This document shows, one piece after another, positions 47,701-59,059 of a stretch of DNA of 64,000 nucleotides. The stretch is from Ceratopteris richardii (Eukaryota > Streptophyta > Polypodiopsida > Polypodiales > Pteridaceae). Every line of letters begins with the position of its first letter. The first letter of the stretch is position 1. Location: NCBI GenBank assembly GCA_020310875.1, contig CM035430.1, positions 100,392,866 to 100,456,865 on the forward strand, written 5' to 3'. The position numbers and the translations under genes were made by a program. A model generated the notes under the pieces. That model searched no databases. It was not told the DNA's origin and worked only from the letters and a program-made list of their open reading frames with translations.

Positions 47701-49010
47701 GCTAATGTAGAAACTGATAACAGGTTCTTTTTGATCCCTGGCACAAATAAAGCATCTGACAAAGTGAAAGAACTACCATCAGCAGTAGTCAGAATGATCT
47801 TACCAACTCCCATAACAGGATAAGAGGAGTTATTGGCGCATGTGACAGTATTCCCTGTAGGGGCAGGCTGGAGTGAAGAGAAGAAACTGCGCTGCGAGGT
47901 AATATGTTTGGTCGCCCCACTGTCAAAGTACCAAACATCTGAGTCTACTGCAGACATGCACTGATCATGAGAAGATGGGTCAAAACTGCAGACAGTAGTA
48001 AACGCCCATTCTTCTTCCTGCACAAGATTTGCAGACTCTGTTTTTGGTGTAGAGGCCTCTGCAACAACCATTCCAGCCTCTTTCTTCTTTGCCTCTTTAG
48101 CAGCCAGTTTTGGACAGTTCTTTATAATATGATCATTTCCTTTACAGTACTTGCAGAACAATTTCTGCTTTTCTGATTTCTTCTCATCTTTATCCTGGTT
48201 CTTCGATTGTGCAGCATTTGCAGATTTCTGCTTACTAGTAGAAGAGCTCCATTTTCCTTTGCCCTTCTGACTAGCCAGGAAAGCTTGATCTGCAACACGC
48301 ATAATGGACCTATTCTGCCTGGACTGATCTTCCTGCAACAGAACAGAGACTAATTCCTCAAATGACAAGGCATTCGGATTGCCTTTCATCATCAATCGAA
48401 GAGTAGAGGAAAAACTCTGATATGAATCAGGAAGGCCATTCAGAACGGTCTGCACAAGTGAGCTATCTGGTATAACCTCATCAGCAGAAATCAATTGTTC
48501 CTTCAGGTCTTTGATCTTTGTAAGAAAACTGTCCATCGAATCACCTTCATTCATGTGCTCACTCTCCAACTGTTTTCGGAGGTAAGCAACACGAGCCTCA
48601 TTCCTAGCCTGGTACAAAGTGGTAAGTGTATCCGAAGCATCCTTTGCTGTTCTGCAAGAGCGAATGTGAGGAATAATGGCACGTTTGACAGACAAAGCTA
48701 TCAATGCATGTGCCTGGGCATCTCTGCCATCCCAACGAATCTGCTCTGCAGTAGGTGCAACAGAAACAGCAGCACAAACAGGAATCTGCGGAATATCATC
48801 TTCGACACCATCTTCATCAGCTCCAACACCTGTATTTGCAGTACCTGTCGTTACAGGTGTAACAGGACGTCTTTCAACACCCTGCACAATGTTCCACAAT
48901 CCTTTTGCAACCAGTACATGTCGCATCATATAAGCCCATAATGGGTAGTTGGTACCATCCAACTTATCCTCAACAGCCAACATACGGAATACATCACTGC
49001 TTTCAGCCAT
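44745..49010 (-). pseudogene. B3 Gag-Pol polyprotein with a single TAG
   Basis: About 1421 codons, starting MAESSDVFRMLAVEDKLDG at 49010. Order: Gag with UBN2-like core, zinc knuckle CKYCKGNDHIIKNC, protease WYFDSGATKHIT, integrase (HSDVCGP, LRSDRGGEY, PQQNGVTERKN), RT ([20 protein letters not shown]), RNase H (SDSDWAGCYDTRV, SSCEAEYRAA). The only break is TAG at 46944-46946, inside the late integrase at LPHSF, where B1 has TGG. Codon 43 is CAG here, where B1 has TAG. In the GAG-pre-integrase zinc motif this copy has CEGYILGK for B1's CEGCILGK, so one Cys ligand is lost. It is therefore disabled by at least one, probably two, changes. Confidence 0.94.
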
Positions 49011-49351
49011 GGCCGGTGACTAAAATACCTTGATGCAGAAAATTGACTGTATCTCAAAAAGTTGAACAGAACTGCCCAGACGAGTTCTGCTAGACCTGTA
49101 GCAGACTTCGAGACGCTTAAACTGGCGAACAGAAACTGGTATATACCTTTGGCACAAAAGGACGAAATAGCCTACACAAGCACTGCGATAGTGCATTCGG
49201 AGGCCGAAACGAGCTCAGATCGCGATTTCGGCACCACAGAGCAAAGTAGTTTTGATCTCGAAAACACCCTGAGTATGCTCACCAAATTTTGTGCGAATCT
49301 GAGACTGCAAACGGAGGAGTGTCGACGGCGCCCTGGAAGAATCAACGACCT

Positions 49352-49363
49352 GCTCTGATACCA
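49352..49363 (-). other. Primer binding site of B3
   Basis: GCTCTGATACCA on the + strand is the reverse complement of TGGTATCAGAGC, two bases from the LTR. Confidence 0.92.
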
Positions 49364-49365
49364 AT

Positions 49366-49595
49366 TGTTGGAGTTAGACGTCTGCGGAAGCACGCGAACA
49401 ACACAAGGAAGAAGAAGAAGCTTGGAGCACAACACACAAGACTGATTGTATTACTAGAGAATGTTCAAAGATTAGTAGCCCATTAGGGCAATAGGCGTAT
49501 ATACAAGCCGGGGGAAAAAAACCTCCTAAAGAGGGAAAAAAGTGCCCCGCCGGTCCTAGAGTGTTCACACACATCACTACCTAAATATATCAACA
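49366..49595 (-). repeat. 5' LTR of B3
   Basis: 230 bp, two differences from 44441-44670 by eye (AACAAC/AACAGC near one end, CTACCT/CTACCC near the other). Confidence 0.95.
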
Positions 49596-49600
49596 ACCAG
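49596..49600. repeat. Right target site duplication of B3 (ACCAG)
   Basis: Exact copy of 44436-44440. Confidence 0.95.
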
Positions 49601-50624
49601 GTGACTTAATTCTAATTATTTATTACTGTTTATAATAATATTTCTTTTTTCATGCATTTCATAAATAGAGTTTTATTTATTTCTGATATAAAGAAGGAAT
49701 TTATTAAAATAATGAGCGAGAAATTAAAGTAGGAATATGTATATAGGTTGAAATTAAAGTAGGAATATGTATTTAATTAATTATTTAATTATGTAAATAA
49801 TGAGCGAGAAATTAAAGTAGGAATATGTATATAGGTTGAAAGTCTGATTTAGAGAACTTGTAATGCGTTGTGAAGATAGGAGAGCGGAAAACTTGAACTG
49901 TGACCCTTAGTAAAAGGGAAATTTACTTTATACTAGTAGAATTCTTTACTTTCTGAACTCGTCTAGCAAATGAGATCCTAATTCTAGCTGTAGCAAATTT
50001 CTAGATACTTTGCTCTGATTAGCGGTTAAGCCTTTCCCCTTAAACAAAAAAGTTGCGAAGAAAAATTAAGAAAAGATACAAATGAGAACATCAAGCAGTA
50101 TATTAATGGCTACTGCAAGATGGAAAAAAGAAAGAAAAAAAAGAGAAGAAAAAAAGAGAATACAAAAGAAAAGAAAAAGAAAAATATGATTCAATTGTGG
50201 TCTCGAAACCACTTATGAAATATTATGCGAGCTATATGGGGCGGAGGCTTGCTGCAGAAGAGTTAGTTAGATGTATCTTATAGCGGACGTCTAGGAAATA
50301 AAAGAAAGCATACTTATATGAATTAATTTTTGCTTAAGAATAGGGTTAAAGGAATGGTTAGTACCTCAATTATATAAATAACCTTTATAGGATTTTCTAA
50401 ATTTGTATTTTTTACTATATGCACTGAACGAAACAATTTCTAATTCATATTTATTTAATTTTAGAAATTTTCTTCAATATCAGAAACATAATTAGAATTT
50501 AGAAGCATGTCTTATAATATTATTTAGCATTAAATTATAGATCTTATCAACGGATTTGATACTGATTTCCATTGAACTGCAAGTTGGCCCATCGACGACG
50601 ATGTGCAGGTTTGGTGGGGGCAGA
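49601..50624 (+). other. 3' untranslated tail of element H
   Basis: AT-rich sequence between the B3 insertion and the H 3' LTR with no clear coding sequence. It contains an 88-bp-period duplication, an A-rich stretch near 50120-50190 and, just before the LTR, TTGGTGGGGGCAGA (about 50611-50624), a plausible polypurine tract. Confidence 0.65.
49711..49842 (+). repeat. Direct repeat, period 88 bp
   Basis: AATGAGCGAGAAATTAAAGT and the following 24 bases occur at 49711-49754 and again at 49799-49842. A partial third copy of the ATTAAAGTAGGAATATGTAT part lies between them. Confidence 0.85.
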
Positions 50625-51380
50625 TGTCGAAAGGATTTTCTTACCTGGATTAATATATAGGAAACTAAAAATATTTTGATTTAAAGTAAAAAAGTTCATG
50701 TCTCTCTCACATATATTTTTATGCATTGGTTTAATTTGACTAACGTTTCTCTTGGGTACCTACAGGAAAAAGAAGAAATCATATTCAGAATGAAGGGATA
50801 ATTGATCCTTATTTTTACTTTTCATTTTAAGTTTATTATATATCTATGAGATCATATATATATGCATTCATGGTTAAATATATGTGCCTATATTTATAGG
50901 GTTATGTATCTATATTTATATCTGAACTGCATTTAATGGGCGTATGTGTTCGTAAGAATGAATGAAAACGTGGGTTTTTGCTATAAGTATGTATTTGCAT
51001 TTGTATACTTAAAAGATACGTTTGTGTGCACTTATGTCTATGTGTTTGTGTGTTTTTTGTTTACCTACACATGAGTATATATATGTGTGGATCCCTGTTT
51101 TATATGGTTACACTAAACCTATAATTCCTTTATATAAAAATATTATATATGGTGATATGTATATTAACATGAATGATTATGTGTATGTCTATTTATTTGA
51201 GACCGTCACTACATGTGAGTATGTGTTTAGGTTTCTAAAGTTGAGTATATAAGTATGAGTACTACTCTAAGTACCTAAAAGTTGTGTTAAGAATATTAAT
51301 AATAAATAGGTTAGTAAATTTTTAGATATATGGTTAGTAAATAAATGTAAATATTTATATATATTTATATATATAAATAT
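50625..51380 (+). repeat. 3' LTR of H, truncated
   Basis: Matches 35507 to about 36250 from TGTCGAAAGG onward with frequent differences. It stops at about 51380, where copia RT sequence begins without any LTR end. Confidence 0.85.
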
Positions 51381-51387
51381 ATAAAAA

Positions 51388-51980
51388 TGGCTTTCTTGAA
51401 TCATGATGTAAAAACGGCTTTCTTGAATCATGATTTGCAAGAAGAGGTTTATGTGAAGCAACCTCCTAGATTGGCCATGAAAGGGAAAGAGTATATGGTT
51501 TGTAACTTGCACAAAGCCTTGTATGGCCTCAAACAACCTCAATGTGCATGGTATGATAAAATCCATAGGCACTTGATTGCTCTTGGCTTCACATGTAGTC
51601 CAATTGAAAGTACACTCTATGTACATAAAGATGGGGCTATTCTTAATTTTCTTAGTCTTTATCTTGATGAAATACTCTTGAATGGGTCATGTGATGCAAA
51701 ATTTGACATCCTTATGAATAATTTGCAATATAATTTTGATGTCACTTATCTTGGTCTTTTGAGCTACTATCTTGGAATCTTGTTTGTATCTGTTGAGGGG
51801 GAAATTGTTATGCATTAAGCAAAGTATGTTCAAAGACTACTAAACCATTTTGATTTTGATGACTACAAGCTAGTTTCTACACTAGTTGAGATAAGATTTA
51901 GGTTCTCATTTGAGGATTCAAGTGGTGCATGCGACACTTCTCTTTATCAACAAGTTGTGGGATGTCTTATAAATGCATTT
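51388..51980 (+). pseudogene. Copia RT fragment F
   Basis: RT sequence beginning at the AFLN block and reading LQEEVYVKQPP, LYGLKQPQCAWYDK, GFTCSPIESTLYV, a YLDE box in place of YVDD, and YLGLLSYYLGI, to the start of the connection region (CLINA). It is closest in this window to Z. The first 27 bases are duplicated (GCTTTCTTGAATCATGAT twice, at about 51390 and 51417). A stop lies at 51816-51818. It is cut by E at 51980. Confidence 0.85.
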
Positions 51981-52363
51981 TGTCACGAGGAAGGAGATAA
52001 AGAAGATAGCTCATACACACAATCTCACAATCCAGGAGAATCACACACACACATAGATTGAGGCAAGGAAGAATGATCTTTTTTTTCTTCTTCTATTACA
52101 TAAAATGAATGTACAAGAATGACCTAAAAAGAATAATACAATGAGTGCAATATATAAAGACCAGTACATAAGAAAAAACCTAATGTCTGCAAATGAGTGA
52201 GCTTGCAAGAAAAAAATGTGCCATCACTCTCAGTAGATAAATCTAATAAAGCTCAATGAAGTGTCCCTGACATATACCGGCATGACCACTATACATGTCA
52301 AAAAAATGAAAAGGTGATACATGTTATCCTGGATCATCAAATGTTGAGCTTGATATCTCAACA
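51981..52363 (-). repeat. 3' LTR of E
   Basis: 383 bp, reverse-complement relative of D's 5' LTR (30311-30689), with the same ends (TGTTGAGATATCAAGC and TCGTGACA on the minus strand). Confidence 0.88.
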
Positions 52364-54905
52364 CCCCCCCTCAAGCTTGTCATGTCCTCTAATCCTAACA
52401 TCTTCTGAAAAGTCTTTAGCTTTTTGTTTCAAGCACTTTAGTGAAAACATCAGCAAATTGCTCATTTGTTCTCACATAAACAAGATCAATATCACCTACT
52501 AGTACCTTCTCTCTGATGAAGTGATAATGTATCTTGATATGTTTTTTTCTTGCATGCAAAACAAGGTCACATGCTAACTATATGCTGCTAAGATTATCAC
52601 AATAGATGGTGATAGGCTTTTTCACGTCCACACCTAAATATGCAAGTAGGATCTCTAGCCATGATGCCTCACATGCTGCCATTGCAACTCCTCTATACTC
52701 AGCCTCTGTACTCGACAAAGCAACAATGGGTTGCTTCTTACTACTCCATGTAATAGCTACACTCCCAAGTGAGAATAGAAAACCACTAGTAGATCTTCTA
52801 TCTAGAATGCTACCAACCCAATCTGCATCCGTGTATCCGTGAAGTTGCAAATCTACACTAGGTTCATAAAACAATGCATAATCCAAAGTAGCACTCACAT
52901 AACGTAGAGTGTGCTTCAAAGCATCCAAATGTGGCTTCTTGGGAACCTACATAAACTGACCTTCAAGTCTGATAGTGCAGCTTAGATCAGGCCTTGTAAT
53001 TGTAGATATATCAAGCTTCCCAAAGTTTTCTATATATAGTAGCATTTTCCAATGCTTGACTTGATGTTGTATCCAACTTCAAATTCTAATCTAATGGCAT
53101 AGAAATCGTCTTGCAATCAGCCATACCATATTTTTGCAGCATATTCAAGGCATATTGCCTTTGTGACATCCATATACTTGTTTCTATATGTATAAAATCA
53201 GTTAGCATAGTAGACCAAGACCTTTCATGTCAAATTCCTACATAAGAAGTTGCTTTACCTCTTTAATGATTTATTCATTATCACCACCTACAATCAAGTC
53301 ATCAAGATAAATAGCCACAATTATGATGCCATCATCACCCTTCCTTGCATATAGTGAATGATCTGCATCACACATAGCAAACCCAATGGTGATTAAGTAA
53401 TCAACAATCCTTGCATGCCATGCACGAGGAGCTTGTTTTACCCCATACAAAGCCTTTTGCAACCTGCAAACATATTCTGGATGCTTTGAATCTTCATATC
53501 CTAGTGGTTGGTCCATGTATACTTCTTCATGTAACTCACCATGTAGGAAATCATTCTTTACACCCATCTAATGCAAAGTTCATCCTTTTGTTATAGCTAA
53601 TGCAACAAGTGTTTTGATAGTAGGCATTTTAGCTATAGGGCTGAATGTTTCCTCATAATCAATTCCATATGTTTGTGCATATTCTTTTTCTATCAATTGT
53701 GCTTTATACCCGATTATGCTACCATCAGCATTGTGCTTTACCTTGTAAACCCATTTGCAGCCTATGGGTTTCTTTCCTTGCGGGAATGGAACTAGATTCC
53801 ATGTATCATTTCCATAAAGTGCAGCCATCTCCTCATCCATAGCTTTTTCCCAATTTGCATTTCCAATTGCATCTTCAAAACAAGAAGGTTCAACATCTTG
53901 CATTACCTTTTTCATGTAGGCACAATGTGGAGCCATGTAACTATCATATGCCAATCACTGCACTAAGTTTTGCATCCTCCCGGATTCTCTTGCTCCTGGG
54001 TCACTTCTCCTTGTATCATCTCGATGTGCTTTTCTTACTCCTGGATTCTTCATAGAGGGCAATCCAAGTTCCTCATCTTTTGAACCTCTTGAATCTCCAT
54101 CAATGCCATCAAAACTTGCACATGTTCTACTACCAACAAAAATATTTTCTTTACCTTTCTTGGATGCATTTGATGAATTTTCTAGATAGAAATTTCCACG
54201 TAATCTCCCACTGCATGGATTTGAGTTGGAACTATTGCTCTGTGATTCATCCAGTCCACTTAGAATTTGAGATTTTGCACTTGATTTTTCAGCATATTCT
54301 TTGTCATTTGATTCAAGATTGAGTTTGTCTTTGGCATCTGCATAGAGGCTCGATATTTCATCAAATACCAGATCTCTACTCACCTTCAGCTGTCATGTGA
54401 GTGGGTTATAACATCTATATCCCTTTTGCTCAAGGGAGTATCCAATGAAAACACATTTTTCTGCTTTTGGATCAAACTTCATCCTCAACTCATCTGGAAA
54501 ATGTACATATGCAATACAACCAGAAACTTTCATATGTGATAAGTTTCATTTTTTACATATGAACTTTGCTTCAGGCGTAACTTGATGTACAATAGTAGTT
54601 GGAGCTCTGTCCATGACGTATACAGCCATATGCATGGCTTCTACCCAATAGCAATGAGGCATATTCTTCTCAGCCATCAAGGCTCCTGCTATTTCTCAAA
54701 TATGTCTATTTTTGTGTTCAACAACACCATTCTCTTGTGTTATCGAATTCCATGATTTTTTAGAAAATTTCTGAACTCATTTGACATGAGTCACCTCCTC
54801 CATCAGATATTACTATCTGAATACACTGTCTACTTTTCCACCATAGCTTTGAAAATTTTGGAACTGAGTGAACACCTCACTCTTTTCTTTCATGAAATAT
54901 ACCCA
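52364..54905 (-). pseudogene. Element E pol remnant (integrase, RT, RNase H)
   Basis: RNase H at 52578-52928 reads DADWVGSILDRRSTSGFLF and ALSSTEAEYRG. RT at about 53271-53954 reads [14 protein letters not shown] and a YLDD box, with breaks near 53568-53580 (TAG before the Met-Gly-Val-Lys block). The integrase C-terminus and linker are at 53955-54400, and the integrase core to about 54905 is broken by stops and a deletion of the block carrying YRYTPQ. It is more complete than D in RT, and the two share the same variant residues, confirming one family. Confidence 0.85.
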
Positions 54906-55470
54906 CACTCCTTTACACACTCCTTTCAAAACTCTGCTACTAAATTTTTTTTGGTTGTAAACAAAATCCTTATATGTATAATTTCAATGAGGTTGTGTTT
55001 TTTTCTTTGCAAAAAGAGCAATCAAGAGATAATAGAAGTGGTTTGCTTAAGGAAATGCAAGTATGATTCAGCTTTTTGCTCATCAAAACCAAAGCCTCAC
55101 TCTTCATCTTCAAACTTCCGCCTCTAAATATGGTGATACACAAGAGAAAAAGAAATCCAAATAGTGTCAACATGATGGTCATATGATTCATGAATGTAAA
55201 AATGTTTTGAAGCATAATCAAAAGACAAAATAATCTGGCATGTTTATTTTTGAGGACACATCTAACTCAAAGAATGATGAAACTAATATTGCTCAAGATG
55301 TTTGGACATGTTTTCTTAAATTCCATTATGATTCATCATCACATGCTACATGTATGATTGTGAAGGAGGACAACTATGATTGTTGTTTCTATAGTGGTGC
55401 TTCAAATCATATCACAACATGCATGAGATTTTTTACATCTTTGAGAGATGCATCCAAGGGAGGACATGGT
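54906..55470 (+). pseudogene. Copia gag end and protease fragment (F2)
   Basis: A decayed + strand stretch. A zinc-knuckle-like CQHDGHMIHEC lies near 55170-55205 (first Cys pair incomplete). VWTCFLKFHYDSSSHATCM follows near 55290, like the pre-protease block of B1. The protease motif reads CFYSGASNHITT, so the catalytic Asp is replaced by Tyr. It ends at about 55470, where an LTR-like sequence starts. Before 55100 there is no clear similarity. Confidence 0.65.
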
Positions 55471-56265
55471 TGAAATTCAAGCTTCAACCTTAGTCTCAAT
55501 TCCACCAAAAAATGGATGCCACTTGGAGCTACATGGAGCAAGCCTTCAAGCACAAGAATCCATGAATCAATTTGAATTTGAAATACTTGTTCAAAAACCA
55601 AAACGTGAATTACATGCAGCTGTGAGTAAAAGCCTATAATTTAGGAAAAGTGATTGCTAACATGTAGGGAATCTTTCCTACTCTATATGAATAGACAAAT
55701 AACTTTGAATTTGGGTGTGTGCTGTATATGTGTGCTCTTAGTGAGTCTTGGGAGGCAAGCAAGTAGACAACTAAGCTAAACAAACCCTCTTCTTGCTTGC
55801 TTGTGTGATTTGAATAAAGTTTGATGTGAAGTCGAAGCTAGCACAAAGATTTCAGTATGAGTGCTCTAGATTGCTCTAAGTGTAGAGTAGAGCTCATTAG
55901 TCATATATCACTCATTTCATGTAACCTTTAAAAATCTAATCAAGTCTTGTAAATTTGTATTGGATTTGCACATTATGATAGAATCCAATACAAGAGTGAG
56001 TAGGTGTCTATCTATATATCCTTAATAAAGACCATAACAACTTGTTTGTCTTGGAGGTATTGGTTCTCCCAGTGAGAATAAACATTTTAAGTAAAGTAAC
56101 TTGCATTAGAAAGGTGTCAAATTTTATTTTAGGTTTCAAACCTATCTTGGGTTGTGCCTTCATGGCTTAAGAGTTTCTATTATTTTAATAACTAGAGGTT
56201 TTGTGAATTTGCTTGTGAGGCCATCATTGCTTCAAGGTTGCATAGAAAAGTTGTAAATTCTCCCA
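55470..56265 (+). repeat. Probable 5' LTR of element G
   Basis: About 800 bp ending AAATTCTCCCA just before a primer-site-like sequence, with a TATATGAAT box near 55690. No second copy lies in the window, so the left end is a guess. Confidence 0.4.
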
Positions 56266-56269
56266 TAAG

Positions 56270-56281
56270 TGGTATCGTAGC
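56270..56281 (+). other. Diverged primer binding site of G
   Basis: TGGTATCGTAGC matches most positions of TGGTATCAGAGC. Confidence 0.55.
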
Positions 56282-56539
56282 TACTCAACATATACAAAAC
56301 ATTCAAGCCGAGCAAGAGACATCTTTGAAGGAGTGTGAAGGAATTACAAGTGCTAGATCAAGTTCAAAAGCAAACATCAAGCAAAGGGGAGTCTATTAGT
56401 GAAGAAGATGGACATAAACCTCATCTCTTAGGTACATTTTGAAGGTTAGAGGTAGATCTCATGTTACTACTCATTTTCACGACATCAAAGGGATTTAATG
56501 CTACCTATGATGAAAATGAGTGACTACAAGACATAAGGT

Positions 56540-59055
56540 TCAAATACATGGTACATTGATAGTGGATGAAGAAACCACATGAGTTGCAATATGGAATTCT
56601 TCTCAAACATGCAAGTGCTATCAACCAAAGGACATGCAAAAATTGGTGATGGAACTCCTCCGTCTATTACACATATAGGTGATGTTATGTTGGAAGGTTC
56701 TCATGAAGCCAAGTACTTCAAAGATGTACTTTATGTTCCCATAATCACAAAGAACATAGTTTCTATGGGACAAATTGTTGAGAGAGCATTGCAAGCCAAG
56801 TCCAATCACAAAGGATGCTTTGTGGAAAACCTTAAAGAAGTTTATAGATTGATAGCCAATGGTGAAAATGAGGGAAGGTTCTTCATTTTGGTTGTGAAGT
56901 TTAACTTCAATCACACATGTTACTTCATATTAGGAAACAAGAAGGTAGCAAAGTTGGACCTATGGTGCAAAAGGTATGGATACATAAATACTGGGACACT
57001 GAATGATATGGAGAAGAAGAGGTTAGTATTAGGGTTAAACCCAATCTCTATCACCAAAATCTTAAGAGTTTATGTGAAGCTTGTTAATAGGGAAATGATA
57101 CAAGATTACCATTTAAGAAGATCACTTATCTCAATTGTCATCCACTTGACCTCATTCAACAATATGTTTGAGGACCAACAAAGGATAGTTCAATTGAATG
57201 TAATAGGTACTTTGTAACTTTTGTTGATTATTGCACAAGGATTATTTGGCTCTATTGTATGAAGCATAAATCAAATGTCGTTTATTATTTCAAGAAGTTC
57301 AAAGATATGGTTGAAAGAGAATGTGAAAGGTACATCAAGTGTATAAGGTCAAATGAAGGGGGGAGAATACTTTTCACATGATCTCTCTTGTTTTTTGGAC
57401 ACTAATGTTAAAAAAAAAAATGTATGTACGCGCCACAAACAAATGGTATGGCAGAGAGAAAGAATAGGAATTTTGTAGAATGTGCTAGGGTAATGATGAA
57501 GGAGTTGGGTATGCCACATTCTTATTGGGCTGATCTAGCAACCATAGCTATATACATCATGAACAGAGCTCCCACATCACATATACATGCTACTATAGCT
57601 TATGAGTCTTGGTACAATCGGAAACCAGATGTTTCACAATTGATATTCTTTTGTTGCACATGCTATGTATTAAATCCCAATGAATTAAGGACCAATCTTC
57701 ATGATAGGTTAGAAAGGTGTGTCTTCATAGGTTATGTAGCTGAGAAAAATAGTTATAGGTGTTATAACCCTACAACAAAGGACCTCAAAGTATCAAGATA
57801 TGTCAGATTTGATGAATTGTTATCTAGTGTGATACAAATGTATCTAATGAAGGGTAATAAAGATGAAGAAAAGATGAACCAAAGAGCATGGTTCTGAGTG
57901 GACCAACAAATTTGAGTCCTCAACCATCATGGGATAGAAGCATTCCTACATCAAGTCAACTTAAGTGATGCAAGGAGTACAGGTAAAGAAAAATCACATA
58001 AATGGAAGAAGATGAAGACCTATGGATTGAGCGCAACACACATCTTCATGCGAAGAAGGGGGAGAACTCAAAGACCAAGAACAAAAATATCAACATCAAT
58101 AGAATGGTGAGATAAGAAGCTTTCATAGGGTAAAATATCTAGTTGAAAGACTTACATATGATTCATTTATGGCTAGACATTATGCTTATATCAGAAAGGT
58201 TGTTGATGAGCCCATATGCTTTCAAGAAGCCAACACATGCAGGGAATGACAGGAACCTATGGAAGAGGAGGTCAAGGCTTTGGAAGTCAATCACACTTCA
58301 AGTTTTGTACCATGAAATATAGATATGAAGGTAATTGGAAATAAGTGGGTCTATAAGGTTAAGAAAAGTGCAGATGATAGTATGGCTTGGTATAAAGCTA
58401 GACTTGTAGCCAAAATGTTTGCTCACATATATGGAATAGACAATGAGGAGAATTTTATCCTTGTGGCTAAGATGACTACCATCAAAGCTATCATTGCCAC
58501 TGCAAAAAGTAAGAATTGGAATACATATCAACTTGATGTGAAGAATTATTTCCTCAACTAAGAGCTAGAGGAAGTTATTTACATGGACTAACCATTAGTG
58601 TTTGAAAACAAAGTCAAGGATGTTCATGTTTTCAGGCTAAAGAAAGCATTATATGGTCTCAAGAAAGCCAAAAGGGCATGGAATTAAGTACTAGTGGAGT
58701 ATTTGATCAATTGTGGATACAATGAAAGCAAGGCATATGCATCATTGATTTACAAGAAGGAACATGATTTATATGTCTACTTATGTGTATATGTAGATGA
58801 TCTAATTATTATACGATATCATGAAGAAGGTATCAAGGAAACAAAATGGAAGCTTATAAAGGAGTTCAAGATGTCAAAACTTGAAGATCTAAGGTATTTT
58901 CTAGTTATAAAAGTTATATATAAAAACAATGCCATGTAGCTCATGCATAAAAAATATATTTTGGATTTCTTGAAGAAGTATGGACTTACAAGATGCAAAC
59001 CATTGAGAAGTCCTATGGAAGTGAACTAAAAGATGGACCTCAATAGAAGGTAAGA
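56540..59055 (+). pseudogene. Element G: copia pol remnant (protease to RT)
   Basis: Starts at a protease motif (WYIDSG then TGA) at about 56551 and continues with VLYVPIITKNIVSMGQIVE and GAG-pre-integrase. Integrase follows (VTFVDYCTRIIW near 57220, IRSNEGG near 57345 with an extra G, TNGMAERKNRNF near 57440). RT starts at about 58325 (GNKWVYKVKKSADDS) and has LYGLKKAKRAWN and YVDDLIIIR near 58795. Gag is missing: only about 260 bp separate the primer site from protease. Similarity ends near 59055 (PMEVN then stop), before RNase H. It is related to A and C rather than B. Confidence 0.85.
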
Positions 59056-59059
59056 TCCT

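Larger units (their letters stand above)
44441..49595 (-). mobile_element. Element B3: young minus-strand copy of copia family B
   Basis: 5155 bp, two 230-bp LTRs with two differences by eye, a perfect TSD, and intact primer site and polypurine tract. The Gag-Pol frame is broken only by one TAG. It is nearly identical to B1 but in the opposite orientation, and is inserted into the tail of H. Confidence 0.96.
35507..51380 (+). mobile_element. Element H: decayed Ty3/gypsy LTR retrotransposon hosting B3
   Basis: The stretch 35507 to about 36250 is repeated at 50625-51380. Between them lie Gag with zinc knuckle, retropepsin, RT, RNase H and integrase in the gypsy order (integrase last). Without B3 it is about 10.7 kb. 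The 3' LTR is truncated at about 51380, so no TSD can be tested. Stops occur in every domain. RT and Gag features (LPQGATNS, FIDD, WGKGGMKEL) differ from the common plant gypsy clades; the clade is not identified. Confidence 0.85.
51981..54905 (-). mobile_element. Element E: 5'-truncated copia element of the D family
   Basis: Minus strand: 3' LTR (51981-52363), polypurine tract (52364-52378, GAGGGGGGG read on the minus strand), RNase H, RT and most of integrase. Similarity then ends at about 54905 inside integrase. Gag, primer site and 5' LTR are missing. The left flank is CATTT (51976-51980); no matching right TSD exists. Confidence 0.88.

Noticed and set aside
44778..49358. Many + strand open frames across B3
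   Set aside because: They are shadows of the minus-strand B3 Gag-Pol and mirror the minus-strand shadows over B1.
54906..55100. Continuation of fragment F on the far side of E
   Set aside because: The sequence here is not the missing RT end of F but decayed gag-like sequence, so E does not simply interrupt F.
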